Positions 17,752 to 26,208 of a DNA stretch of 52,821 nt are shown one piece after another. Every line of letters begins with the position of its first letter. Position 1 is the first letter of the stretch. Below the pieces are notes generated by a model that was given only the letters and a program-made list of their open reading frames with translations, did not search any database and was not told the origin of the DNA. Made by a program: the position numbers and the translations under genes. This DNA is from Thiotrichaceae bacterium (lineage in GTDB: Bacteria; Pseudomonadota; Gammaproteobacteria; Thiotrichales; Thiotrichaceae). Location: positions 1-52,821 of the forward strand of contig JALSJN010000060.1 in the NCBI GenBank assembly GCA_026989335.1, written 5' to 3'.

Positions 17752-18062
17752 TTACTTCTCCTGAGTGATTAATAAGACTTTAGCATTAATTTAGAAACTG
17801 TGAATGTATTAACGTTCTTTAAACGTGATTAACGACTACAGGGGTTTTGTATTACCTATTCTCTTGTCGTTAAATAAAAAATATCCAATAAGTGATAGAT
17901 AAATTCTTTTTGAAAAGGTAGACTGCAAAAAAATACCTACTTAATTTGATATTTATCAATGAAAAGAATCATAATTTATATTAACCGCTATTTGGTAGTT
18001 ATTGCTAGTTTTTTTGAATTTGTGAAGCCTTAAACTGAAAAGGTTTCTACCAAGGAGGTTGC
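17752..18062. other. Divergent intergenic region between the Sco-like gene and coxB
   Basis: These 311 bp are AT-rich and hold no gene. They contain the FNR-type box at 17946-17959 and end with an AAGGAGG ribosome site for coxB. Promoters for both the cox operon and the Sco-like/cyoE unit must lie here. I did not find a convincing -35/-10 pair by eye. Confidence 0.6.
17946..17959. promoter_or_regulatory. FNR/Anr-type binding site upstream of coxB
   Basis: The sequence TTGATATTTATCAA is a perfect match to the FNR consensus TTGAT-N4-ATCAA. Its centre is about 110 bp before the coxB start and about 200 bp from the divergent Sco-like gene. FNR-family proteins sense loss of oxygen, so control of the oxidase operon by oxygen is inferred. 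Whether it activates or represses depends on the unmapped start site. Confidence 0.65.
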
Positions 18063-19220
18063 ATGCTAGGTAATAGATTCTTATTACACCCTAAAAAAGT
18101 GTCATTCTTTTTTAAAAGTCTTTCATTTCTTCCCTTGTTTTTTATTTCTCAAAACGCTTTTGCAGAATTTGGTTTAAACCTTCCTAAGGGGGTAACCTCG
18201 ATTAGTCGTGATATTTATGGTTTACATATGCTGATCTTTTGGGTTTGCGTGGGAATTGCCATTTTAGTATTTGGTGTGATGACGTGGTCGATGATATTCC
18301 ATCGTAAATCGCGAGGCGCTGTCGCTTCAAACTTTCATGAAAGTACCGCGGTAGAGTTAGTCTGGACATTAGCGCCACTGGCTGTCTTGATTGCAATAGC
18401 CTTTCCAGCAACCAAGGTTTTAATTGATTTAGAAAATACTGAAAGGGCTGATATGACAGTCAAAATCACAGGCTATCAGTGGAAGTGGGAATACGAATAT
18501 ATGAACGAAGGGGTAAGCTTTTTCAGTAACTTAGATAAGGCTAGCCGAGATGCTACAGGGGACGCGGAAGCAAGAGCAAACCATGCTAATTATTTATTGG
18601 ATGTTGATAATCGTTTGGTTCTACCAACCGGCAAGCGAATTCGATTTTTAATGACTTCGAACGATGTTATCCATTCTTGGTGGGTACGTGAACTGGGTGT
18701 TAAGCAAGATGCAAATCCTGGGTTTATTAATGATTCATGGGCGAAAATTGATGTTCCTGGTGTTTATCGTGGTCAATGTACAGAGCTTTGTGGAAAAGAT
18801 CATGGCTTTATGCCAATTGTCGTTGAGGCAAAATCTGAGGCTGATTATCAAAAATGGCTTGAAAATAAAAAAGTAGAGCAAAAGGCTGCTGCCGCTGCAG
18901 GCGATAGAGAGTGGACGAAAGATGAGCTGATGGTGCAGGGTCAGAAAGTTTATAGCTCAACCTGTGCGAGTTGTCATGGAGTTACAGGCCAAGGTGTGCC
19001 AGGTGCATTCCCTGCAATTACAGGTAGCCCTTTTGCCTCTGGCGATATTAAAGCACATATAGGAATTGTAATGAACGGCAAGGCCGGGACAGCCATGCAA
19101 GCGTTTGGCAAGCAGTTAAGTGATAGTGATTTAGCCGCTGTTATTACGTTTGAGCGAAATGCTTTAAATAATCACACAGGTGATCTCGTTCAGCCTGCAA
19201 CCATAAAATCAGCACGATAG
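18063..19220 (+). CDS. coxB: Cytochrome c oxidase subunit II with C-terminal cytochrome c domain
   Basis: This 385-residue subunit has a signal peptide (about 1-34) and two membrane helices (about 54-76 and 95-117). The periplasmic cupredoxin domain has a complete CuA site: H204, C239, C243, H247 and M250. A fused cytochrome c domain follows with C301-A-S-C304-H305, so this is the caa3-type form. A YQWKWEY aromatic segment at 138-144 is the electron entry region. It accepts electrons from cytochrome c and passes them to heme a in subunit I. It begins the operon with a strong AAGGAGG site, and coxA follows 12 nt later. Confidence 0.97.
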   Translation: MLGNRFLLHPKKVSFFFKSLSFLPLFFISQNAFAEFGLNLPKGVTSISRDIYGLHMLIFWVCVGIAILVFGVMTWSMIFHRKSRGAVASNFHESTAVELVWTLAPLAVLIAIAFPATKVLIDLENTERADMTVKITGYQWKWEYEYMNEGVSFFSNLDKASRDATGDAEARANHANYLLDVDNRLVLPTGKRIRFLMTSNDVIHSWWVRELGVKQDANPGFINDSWAKIDVPGVYRGQCTELCGKDHGFMPIVVEAKSEADYQKWLENKKVEQKAAAAAGDREWTKDELMVQGQKVYSSTCASCHGVTGQGVPGAFPAITGSPFASGDIKAHIGIVMNGKAGTAMQAFGKQLSDSDLAAVITFERNALNNHTGDLVQPATIKSAR

Positions 19221-19232
19221 GAGATCCTCATA

Positions 19233-20903
19233 ATGTCTACAACAACGACCGACTTACAAAATGAGATTGATGCAATTGAAGGATCTCATATTTCACATAA
19301 TGACCATCATCATGGACCTGAAAAAGGCTTGATGCGCTGGGTTAAAACCACCAACCATAAAGATATTGGCACGCTTTATATTTGGTTTGCTTTCACCATG
19401 TTATTAATAGGTGGTGCAATGGCAATGGTGATTCGCGCTGAGTTATTCCAGCCAGGATTGCAATTGGTGGAGCCGCAGTTTTTTAATCAGATGACCACAT
19501 TGCATGGCTTGATCATGGTATTTGGTGCCATAATGCCAGCCTTTGTAGGCTTGGCTAATTGGCAAATTCCTCTGATGATTGGTGCTAAGGATATGGCGCT
19601 ACCCAGAATGAATAACTGGAGCTTTTGGATTCTGCCTTTTGCAGGTGCAATGCTCTTAAGTACGATGTTTATGCAAGGTGGTGGCCCTGCATTTGGTTGG
19701 ACTTTTTACGCGCCACTTTCAACAACTTTTGCGCCTGCTAGTACCGACTATTTTATCTTTGCGATTCATATGTTGGGTTTCTCTTCCATCATGGGTGCGA
19801 TCAACGTTATTGCCACGATTATGAATATGCGCGCACCTGATATGAAGCTGATGGATATGCCATTATTTGTATGGACTTGGTTTATCACTGCTTTCTTATT
19901 GATAGCGGCGATGCCTGTATTAGCAGGCGCAGTAACCATGATGCTAACGGATCGTAATTTTGGGACTAGCTTTTTTGATGCCGCTGGTGGTGGTGACCCC
20001 GTTTTGTTCCAGCATATTTTTTGGTTTTTTGGGCACCCTGAAGTTTATATTATGATTCTTCCTGCTTTTGGTATCGTGTCTCAAATCATCCCGACCTTTG
20101 CTCGTAAACCGCTATTTGGTTATAGCTCAATGGTGTATGCGACAGCATCAATCGCTTTATTATCGTTTGTCGTTTGGGGGCATCACATGTTCCTAGCGGG
20201 TATGCCGATCGGTGGTCAGCTCTACTTTATGTATGCCACTATTCTTATATCTGTTCCTACAGGGGTGAAAGTTTTCAATTGGGTGACGACTATGTGGCGG
20301 GGCTCGATGTCATTTGAAACCCCTATGTTATGGGCAGTTGCATTTGTTATTTTATTTACCATCGGCGGTTTCTCAGGGCTTATGTTGGGTATTGCCCCTG
20401 CAGATATTCAATATCAAGATACCTATTTTGTGGTAGCTCATTTCCATTATGTATTAGTAACCGGCGCACTATTTTCAATCATAGCGGCAGTCTTCTACTG
20501 GCTACCTAAGTGGTGTGGTCGTATGTATAACGAGAAACTAGCTAAGATTCACTTTTGGTGGGCAATAATTTCAGTCAATGTTTTATTTTTCCCGCAGCAT
20601 TTCTTAGGGTTAGCAGGTATGCCGAGAAGAATTCCTGATTATTCATTACAGTTTGCCGACTTTAATATGATTTCAAGTATTGGCGGATTCGCTTTTGGAG
20701 CTTCCTTTATTCTTCTTACCTATATTATTGTTGATTGCATTAGAAATGGTGAGCCTGTTAAGGATGCAAGAGTATGGGAAAGTGCGAAAGGTCTTGAATG
20801 GACTGTGCCAACCCCAGCGCCATACCATACCTTTGATAAGCCACCGTCAAAGGAGTTAATTCTTGCCGAGTCTAGCCATATTCATGTCGAAGGAGTGCAC
20901 TGA
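19233..20903 (+). CDS. coxA: Cytochrome c oxidase subunit I
   Basis: The 556-residue protein has 12 predicted membrane helices and the heme-copper oxidase core. The CuB motif with the His-Tyr cross-link is in FWFFGHPEVYIMILP, the later CuB pair is in WGHHMFLAGM, and the heme ligands are in VVAHFHYVLVTG. An N-terminal His-rich stretch (HNDHHHGPE) precedes the first helix. It reduces oxygen to water at the heme a3-CuB site and pumps protons. Its TGA overlaps the ATG of the following small gene by one base. Confidence 0.98.
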   Translation: MSTTTTDLQNEIDAIEGSHISHNDHHHGPEKGLMRWVKTTNHKDIGTLYIWFAFTMLLIGGAMAMVIRAELFQPGLQLVEPQFFNQMTTLHGLIMVFGAIMPAFVGLANWQIPLMIGAKDMALPRMNNWSFWILPFAGAMLLSTMFMQGGGPAFGWTFYAPLSTTFAPASTDYFIFAIHMLGFSSIMGAINVIATIMNMRAPDMKLMDMPLFVWTWFITAFLLIAAMPVLAGAVTMMLTDRNFGTSFFDAAGGGDPVLFQHIFWFFGHPEVYIMILPAFGIVSQIIPTFARKPLFGYSSMVYATASIALLSFVVWGHHMFLAGMPIGGQLYFMYATILISVPTGVKVFNWVTTMWRGSMSFETPMLWAVAFVILFTIGGFSGLMLGIAPADIQYQDTYFVVAHFHYVLVTGALFSIIAAVFYWLPKWCGRMYNEKLAKIHFWWAIISVNVLFFPQHFLGLAGMPRRIPDYSLQFADFNMISSIGGFAFGASFILLTYIIVDCIRNGEPVKDARVWESAKGLEWTVPTPAPYHTFDKPPSKELILAESSHIHVEGVH

Positions 20904-21028
20904 TGTCATCCCTAACAGAAGATGAGCTATTAGCCAAACAACGTAAAGGTGCAAGGGTTACAGCACTTATCGTTGGTGCTATTGCTCTAGGGATTTTTAT
21001 TTTTACTATTTATGTGAATAGACGATGA
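20903..21028 (+). CDS. Small single-helix membrane protein in the cox operon
   Basis: This 41-residue reading frame starts MSSLTEDELLAKQRKGARVT and continues into one transmembrane helix ending IYVNRR. Its ATG overlaps the coxA stop (TGATG) and its stop overlaps the cox11 start (ATGA), so all three are translationally coupled. Short helix proteins at this position, between coxA and cox11, are known in other proteobacteria as small oxidase assembly proteins. I assign that role by position; the sequence itself says only that it is a membrane peptide. Confidence 0.8.
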   Translation: MSSLTEDELLAKQRKGARVTALIVGAIALGIFIFTIYVNRR

Positions 21029-21633
21029 GTCACATGAATAAGCCGAAAGTTACTAGTGAATCTAATGGCAGAAAGCCAATAACGAAAAGCTTTTGGATTA
21101 AACTCGGTCTGGTGCCTTTTGGCATGTTTGGATTTGCGTTTGCGTTGGTTCCGCTTTACAACACGTTTTGTGATATTACAGGATTAAATGGGCGCACTAG
21201 CCTTGTTGTTTACGATGAAAAGTCGATAGGTGAAGTCGATTATTCTCGCACCATCGAGATTGATTTTTTATCAGCCACCACACCAGGCTTTCCTGTTAAA
21301 TTTTATCCCGTAACAAAAAGCATGAAGGTGACACCGGGTAAAATTTATACGGTAGATTATTACGCTGAGAATCGCTCTGATGAAGTTATTGTAGGTCAAG
21401 CCGTTCCTAGTGTTGCACCTGGTCAAGCGGCAACCTATTTAAAAAAACTAAAGTGTTTCTGTTTTGAGAATCAAACGTTTGAACCCAAAGTGCCTGTAAA
21501 AATGCCAGTGCGCTTCTATATTGATAGCAAGCTAGATAAAGACATTATCAATATTACTTTGTCGTACAATTTTATAAGAATTAAACAAACGGCTGATACT
21601 AAAAACCACAAAAAAAGCTCAGCAGGACTTTAA
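21025..21633 (+). CDS. ctaG: Cytochrome c oxidase assembly protein Cox11/CtaG
   Basis: The 202-residue protein has an N-terminal membrane anchor (about 23-45), followed by ALVPLYNTFCDITG, the family signature with C49. The periplasmic domain carries the copper motif K-C144-F-C146-F with ENQTFEP. It delivers copper to the CuB site of subunit I. The start overlaps the preceding small gene by 4 nt; a second Met follows 3 codons later and cannot be excluded as the start. coxC follows 14 nt downstream. Confidence 0.96.
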   Translation: MSHMNKPKVTSESNGRKPITKSFWIKLGLVPFGMFGFAFALVPLYNTFCDITGLNGRTSLVVYDEKSIGEVDYSRTIEIDFLSATTPGFPVKFYPVTKSMKVTPGKIYTVDYYAENRSDEVIVGQAVPSVAPGQAATYLKKLKCFCFENQTFEPKVPVKMPVRFYIDSKLDKDIINITLSYNFIRIKQTADTKNHKKSSAGL

Positions 21634-21647
21634 AAGGAGAGAACACG

Positions 21648-22520
21648 ATGCAATCGAGATTAGACTATTTTGTACCCGAGGGAAGTTATTGGCCTATTTT
21701 AGGCTCAGTCGGTATGGCTGCGATGCTAGGCGGTTTTGCTAGCTCCTTGCATGGTAATACGGCTGGTACAGTTTCCATGATACTGGGTTTTGGGATAATC
21801 ATATTTATGGTGTTTGGTTGGATAGGCCAAGTCATTAATGAGAGCGAGACGGGTACTTATAATTTACAAGTTGATAAATCATTTCGCATTGGTATGGGCT
21901 GGTTTATATTTTCTGAAGTGATGTTTTTTGCCGCCTTTTTTGGCGCCTTATTTTACGCGAGAACGTTATCTGTGCCTTGGTTAGGCGGGGATGGGAATAA
22001 TCTCTACACTGGTGAGGTTTTATGGCCAGAATTTAAGTCGGTTTGGCCATTAATTCAAATGCCAGATTCAACTAACTTTACGGTTCCAAAGGGGATTATT
22101 GAGGCATGGCATATTCCTGCCCTGAATACACTTACGCTATTAACTAGTGGTGCAACGCTTACCTATGCACATTGGTCTTTAATGAACAAAAATCGCATCG
22201 GACTTATTGGCGGGTTAATCGCTACGATTATTTTGGGCGTAATATTTTTAGGTTTACAAGTCGCCGAGTACATGGAAGCGTACCAGCACCTAGACTTAAA
22301 GTTAACGTCGGGTATTTATGGTAGCACTTTCTTTATGCTTACAGGCTTTCACGGCTTACACGTGACGCTGGGCACGATTATGCTAATAGTTATTTTGATG
22401 CGCGCTATTCGTGGTCACTTTAGAGAAGATCGTCACTTTGGTTTTGAAGCCGTAGCATGGTATTGGCACTTTGTAGATGTGGTTTGGTTGGGGTTATTTA
22501 TTGTGGTTTACTGGCTATGA
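21648..22520 (+). CDS. coxC: Cytochrome c oxidase subunit III
   Basis: The 290-residue protein has seven membrane helices. Recognisable segments are FRIGMGWFIFSEVMFFAAFF, then LTGFHGLHVTLGTIML and FGFEAVAWYWHFVDVVWLGL, the last being the C-terminal signature of the subunit III family. This subunit stabilises subunit I and may channel oxygen; it has no redox centre. It has an AAAGGAGAG ribosome site and sits between cox11 and the DUF2909 gene. Confidence 0.97.
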   Translation: MQSRLDYFVPEGSYWPILGSVGMAAMLGGFASSLHGNTAGTVSMILGFGIIIFMVFGWIGQVINESETGTYNLQVDKSFRIGMGWFIFSEVMFFAAFFGALFYARTLSVPWLGGDGNNLYTGEVLWPEFKSVWPLIQMPDSTNFTVPKGIIEAWHIPALNTLTLLTSGATLTYAHWSLMNKNRIGLIGGLIATIILGVIFLGLQVAEYMEAYQHLDLKLTSGIYGSTFFMLTGFHGLHVTLGTIMLIVILMRAIRGHFREDRHFGFEAVAWYWHFVDVVWLGLFIVVYWL

Positions 22521-22549
22521 TTTCAGCTAATTGAGAAAGGTTATAAGCA

Positions 22550-22753
22550 ATGAATTACATCATTCTACTATTTTTCATATTCATAATTTACAGCTTGGGC
22601 TCAGCCTTGTACTACATGATGAATGATAGCGGTGGTGGCTCCAAACGCATGGTAAAAGCATTAACCATTCGCGTCGCTGTTTCCATCGCGCTGTTTGTCT
22701 TCGTTTTATTTTCGTTTTGGATGGGGTGGATTAAACCCGCAGGTGTAGCTTAG
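22550..22753 (+). CDS. DUF2909 twin-helix membrane protein
   Basis: This 67-residue protein has two transmembrane helices: about 3-25, ending ALYYMM, and about 43-62, ending MGWIKP. A short SGGGSKRMVKALTIRVA loop joins them. This matches the DUF2909 pattern of small proteins usually found between coxC and SURF1. Its role is unknown; an oxidase assembly or stability function is inferred from conserved position. The SURF1 gene begins 4 nt after its stop. Confidence 0.85.
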   Translation: MNYIILLFFIFIIYSLGSALYYMMNDSGGGSKRMVKALTIRVAVSIALFVFVLFSFWMGWIKPAGVA

Positions 22754-22757
22754 GCTA

Positions 22758-23543
22758 ATGATTCGCGTACAAATTGGAAATTATCTGTTTTCTCCTCGGT
22801 TAATTCCCACACTTGCAGCTATTATTTTAGTCCCTTTATTGGCTTCACTAGGGTTATGGCAACTAGATAGAGCCGAACAAAAGCGAGAAATTGATGCGGG
22901 TGTTAAGCAAGCCCAAGCAAAGGAGCCATTGGATTTAAATACAGTTATTAACAGCAATAGTCGCTATGACTTTACAAAAGAGATATACCGTACAGCGTCA
23001 ATAACAGGTTACTACGACAATCAGCGTCAGTATTTATTGGACAATAGAACACATAAAGGCAGGGCAGGGTTTCATGTTCTGAGCGCTTTCATAGTAGATC
23101 GTTCAAGTTCATTAGGCAGTTCAAGTTTCAATGAAACAAGTAAAGCAATTCTTATAAACAGAGGCTGGATAGCTTACAAAGGAACAAGAGATAATATTCC
23201 CGACATAAGCATTACAAAAGACACACGGACTATTCATGGTGTAATGAAGCAACAAGCTCGTGCCATTGTTCTTAATGATAGTAGTGATACTGTTGTTAAA
23301 TCAACGTACCCAAAGCTGGTTCAGTCGATACAACTCACTGAGCTAGCAAAAGCGTTAAAGCTAGAATTATTACCCATCATTATTGAACTAGATAAAGAGG
23401 ATGAAACAGGATTTATCAGAGACTGGCAGCCGTACTATGGCAGCATCGACAAACACAATGCCTATGCAATGCAATGGTTCTCTTTTTCAGCCATTTTGTT
23501 ATTTTTATTCATTAAATTAAACACAAAAAAAGTTAAGAAGTAA
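22758..23543 (+). CDS. SURF1 family oxidase assembly protein
   Basis: The 261-residue protein has the SURF1 layout: N-terminal membrane helix (about 14-34) followed by GLWQLDRAEQKREI, a large periplasmic domain, and a C-terminal helix (about 236-252) after the YGSIDKHNAYAMQWFSF signature. An ILINRGWIAYKG motif in the middle is also typical. SURF1 proteins help insert heme a into subunit I. The gene has a short spacing after DUF2909, so it belongs to the same transcript. Confidence 0.93.
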   Translation: MIRVQIGNYLFSPRLIPTLAAIILVPLLASLGLWQLDRAEQKREIDAGVKQAQAKEPLDLNTVINSNSRYDFTKEIYRTASITGYYDNQRQYLLDNRTHKGRAGFHVLSAFIVDRSSSLGSSSFNETSKAILINRGWIAYKGTRDNIPDISITKDTRTIHGVMKQQARAIVLNDSSDTVVKSTYPKLVQSIQLTELAKALKLELLPIIIELDKEDETGFIRDWQPYYGSIDKHNAYAMQWFSFSAILLFLFIKLNTKKVKK

Positions 23544-23582
23544 CTTTCTTAAACTAAAGACTACGGATACTTAGGAGGAGAA

Positions 23583-24476
23583 ATGTCAAAAGCACACGAT
23601 AAATTACCCAAATTCTTTTGGATGCAACTCGCTTTAGCCGTCATTGTCGGTATAGGCTTTCTGATTACATACTTTCAAGGTGGCGGGAAGGATGATGGCG
23701 CCAGCGAAAGTCAGATGAAGAGTGTAGCGAAAAACCTTAAACCCATAGGTGCTGTCTCAACTAAAGATACAGCCTTATCGGGTAGTAGCAAAGCGCGATC
23801 AGGTAAGGAAGTTTATAACGCAAGTTGTATGGCCTGTCATGCAACAGGGGTTGCCAACGCACCTAAACTAGATGATAAAGCCGCATGGGAACCTCGTGTT
23901 GCCACAGGGTTTGATACGTTGCTAAAAACCGCTATAAATGGCAAAGGTGCTATGCCAGCACGGGGAGGAAACCCTGCGATAACCGATGATGAGATTAAGG
24001 CAACGGTACTTTATATGACTAAGACAGCAGGTTTTGAACTCAGCGAAGAAAGTATCTCTAAGATCAAAGAGCCTGAACAAGTAACGGCAGCCGTTGAGCC
24101 AAATACTGAAACGGCCACAGAAGACACAGTCGCATCATTAGCGATCATGAAAGAACCTGTAGCGCCAGCTGCACCTCAAGAGCCTGTCGCGCCCAGTGAG
24201 ATGAAAGTAGCTGAAAAAGTAATAGCGGTAGATAATAAAGAGGGCGAGAAAGCTTATAGAAACTCATGCTTTGCTTGTCATGATATGGGTATCGCTGGTT
24301 CGCCAAAGCTGGGTGACAAAGCTGCATGGGTAGATCGAATTGCAACGGGTAATGATGCACTCTATGCATCTGCTATAAAAGGTAAAGGAGCAATGCCTGC
24401 GAAAGGTGGAAATGCAGGCTTATCGGATGAAGCGGTATCAGCAGCGGTTGATTACATGGTGTCTAAATCGAAATAA
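23583..24476 (+). CDS. Membrane-anchored double cytochrome c (two c5-like domains)
   Basis: This 297-residue protein has an N-terminal anchor (about 14-31) and two cytochrome c5-like domains. The first has C82-M-A-C85-H86 with M124 as likely ligand; the second has C229-F-A-C232-H233 with M271. The two domains are similar (GKGAMPA-GGN in both), so they probably arose by internal duplication. A Pro/Glu/Ala-rich linker (about 160-215) joins them. It likely shuttles electrons in the periplasm to the oxidase. It has an AGGAGGAG ribosome site and is last in the cox operon. Confidence 0.9.
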   Translation: MSKAHDKLPKFFWMQLALAVIVGIGFLITYFQGGGKDDGASESQMKSVAKNLKPIGAVSTKDTALSGSSKARSGKEVYNASCMACHATGVANAPKLDDKAAWEPRVATGFDTLLKTAINGKGAMPARGGNPAITDDEIKATVLYMTKTAGFELSEESISKIKEPEQVTAAVEPNTETATEDTVASLAIMKEPVAPAAPQEPVAPSEMKVAEKVIAVDNKEGEKAYRNSCFACHDMGIAGSPKLGDKAAWVDRIATGNDALYASAIKGKGAMPAKGGNAGLSDEAVSAAVDYMVSKSK

Positions 24477-24554
24477 ACGCATAAGGATTACTCGTTTCTA
24501 TTGCTCTTACAAAGAACGCTAGACCCTTTAAATAATAAAGTTTAGACTGCTTAA

Positions 24555-25439
24555 ATGTCGATGCTTTTGCCCGTTCTATTTCCTATCTTCGCCATTATAT
24601 TGGTGGGATTTCTCTATGCGACTTATCATAAAAAAAATAAGCAAACGGTAGATATAGAGTTTGCCAATCGGATGAATATGGAATTATTCATCCCGGCGCT
24701 ATTGATTGATGCACTCTCAAAACAAAATTTTGCACTTTTAGATTACCAACCGTTGGCCTTGGCAGGGTTGTTAGTGGTGTTATTATCCGGTGTATTCGCA
24801 TGGATTTTCGCTAAAGCTTTTTCGCTCTCAACGCCTATGTTCATCCCATCTATGATGTTTAATAACTCAGGAAATATGGGCTTGCCGCTGGCGGTGCTAG
24901 CTTATGGCGATGATGCATTAAGCGCCGCCGTTATCTTGTTTTTAATGAGTAATTTACTGCACTTTACCTTAGGTACTTATATCGTCGGCGGCAAAATATC
25001 ATGGTGGAATTTATTAAAAATGCCCGTCAATATTGCCACAATAATCGGCTTAATCATAAGCTTTAGCCATTGGGAAATGCCAGAAATACTACACACGCCG
25101 ATAAAAATGCTGGCTCAAATAGCAATACCCTTAATGCTCATTTCACTCGGTGTGCGCATGACATCGGTTGATTTCAGTGCATGGCGAATCGGAATTATTG
25201 GTGCAATCATGTGTCCATTGGTTAGCGTAATCGCGGCATTTTTAATACTGCTCTTTATACCTTTAGAACCGATGCAACGTACCCAGCTATTACTATTCGC
25301 CACACTGCCGCCAGCTGTACTCAACTATATGTTCGCAGAAAAATACCAACAACAACCCACAGAAGTTGCCTCAATGGTAGCGGTGGGTAACGCACTGTCA
25401 ATTTTTAGTCTTTCATTAATGTTATTGTATCTAGCTTGA
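24555..25439 (+). CDS. AEC family transporter
   Basis: The 294-residue protein is a ten-helix membrane protein with the auxin efflux carrier (AEC) pattern. The N-terminal repeat starts LLPVLFPIFAIILVGFLYA. A MFNNSGNMGLPLAVLAYG motif marks the family's conserved discontinuous helix, and the second half ends with LLFATLPPAVLNYMFAEKYQ. Bacterial members export or import organic acids or amino acids; the substrate here is unknown. It follows the cox operon by 78 bp but has no functional tie to it. The start has no clear Shine-Dalgarno. Confidence 0.88.
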   Translation: MSMLLPVLFPIFAIILVGFLYATYHKKNKQTVDIEFANRMNMELFIPALLIDALSKQNFALLDYQPLALAGLLVVLLSGVFAWIFAKAFSLSTPMFIPSMMFNNSGNMGLPLAVLAYGDDALSAAVILFLMSNLLHFTLGTYIVGGKISWWNLLKMPVNIATIIGLIISFSHWEMPEILHTPIKMLAQIAIPLMLISLGVRMTSVDFSAWRIGIIGAIMCPLVSVIAAFLILLFIPLEPMQRTQLLLFATLPPAVLNYMFAEKYQQQPTEVASMVAVGNALSIFSLSLMLLYLA

Positions 25440-25480
25440 TCGGAGATCTTTTGTAGAGCATCCATGACTGCCTTTTTAGC

Positions 25481-25494
25481 GTATTAATTAATAC
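25481..25494. promoter_or_regulatory. 14 bp perfect palindrome upstream of the Lcl-domain lipoprotein
   Basis: GTATTAATTAATAC is a perfect inverted repeat in an otherwise short (81 bp) intergenic region. Size and symmetry suit an operator for a dimeric regulator, but an AT-rich palindrome of this length could also be a coincidence. It is 27 bp before the upstream start candidate. Confidence 0.35.
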
Positions 25495-25497
25495 CTG

Positions 25498-25514
25498 CCT
25501 CCATTTGGAGGAGG
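25498..25514 (+). promoter_or_regulatory. Shine-Dalgarno-sequestering hairpin
   Basis: CCTCC at 25498-25502 can pair with GGAGG at 25507-25511 across a 4 nt ATTT loop. The paired GGAGG is part of the strong ribosome site GGAGGAGG before the ATG at 25521, so folding would hide it. A second ribosome site (AAGGAG) before the ATG at 25545 would stay free. Confidence 0.4.
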
Positions 25515-25544
25515 ATATTAATGTATTTCAAAAAGGAGAAAAGA

Positions 25545-26078
25545 ATGTCTTTATTAAAAATCAGTGGCCTTTTGTTTTCAGCATCAGTTTTAGCTGCTTG
25601 CGGTAGCTCTAGTTCAAATGACAATAATAATCCAGGTGGCGCTTCCAGTGATGGACGTTTTACACCAACAACCATGAATGAAGAAATTGTGATGCGTGAT
25701 AAAACAACCGGCTTGGAGTGGGTCAACGGTTTAGCAGAAGGTAGTAGTAAAACGGTGACAGGATGTCATCCAATGCCACCTGGGTTATCAACAGATGGTG
25801 TTGTTACGGAGGCCAATAACTTTTGTAATAATTTAGATTTTGCAGGTCATACTGATTGGACTGTTCCTAAGGTGGGCGATCTTCAAAAATACACGGTTGA
25901 TATGAAAACAGCTGGTCTAACTCCTTTTTATCAAAATCGTTCATGCCCTAGAGTGGTTGGTTTCAATGCTGATAAAACCATTAGCACGATCAATACACAC
26001 AATACCGACCCCATTGGAAAAGTGAATCCATGGGGTTCTAGTAATGCCGGTGTACGCTGTGTAAGAAAAACAAACTAG
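25545..26078 (+). CDS. Lipoprotein with Lcl/DUF1566-like C-terminal domain
   Basis: From the ATG at 25545 the protein has 177 residues. It starts MSLLKISGLLFSASVLAAC, a clear lipobox with Cys19, followed by a Ser/Asn-rich linker. The rest shows the DUF1566/Lcl pattern: VMRDKTTGLEWVNGL, FCNNLDFAGHTDWTVPKVGDLQ and a C-terminal NAGVRCVRK. Such domains occur in secreted and surface proteins of unknown ligand. An upstream ATG at 25521, with its own strong but foldable ribosome site, would add 8 residues (MYFKKEKR). It stands alone between the AEC gene and hisC. Confidence 0.75.
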   Translation: MSLLKISGLLFSASVLAACGSSSSNDNNNPGGASSDGRFTPTTMNEEIVMRDKTTGLEWVNGLAEGSSKTVTGCHPMPPGLSTDGVVTEANNFCNNLDFAGHTDWTVPKVGDLQKYTVDMKTAGLTPFYQNRSCPRVVGFNADKTISTINTHNTDPIGKVNPWGSSNAGVRCVRKTN

Positions 26079-26110
26079 AGCTTTTATTAGCAATAATTTG
26101 TTGTAACTAT

Positions 26111-26148
26111 TAAAAAGGCGGTTAGGTATCAACCTACCGCTTTTTTTA
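26111..26148 (+). terminator. Rho-independent terminator after the Lcl-domain lipoprotein
   Basis: The arms GCGGTTAGG and CCTACCGC pair with one bulged T around a short TATCAA loop. An A run precedes the stem and a run of T follows. It lies about 35 nt after the stop codon. Confidence 0.85.
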
Positions 26149-26208
26149 CATTTCGTATGCTTCTTAATCCTGCTATATTAATTTCTCACTGTTATTAAAG
26201 TAAACATC

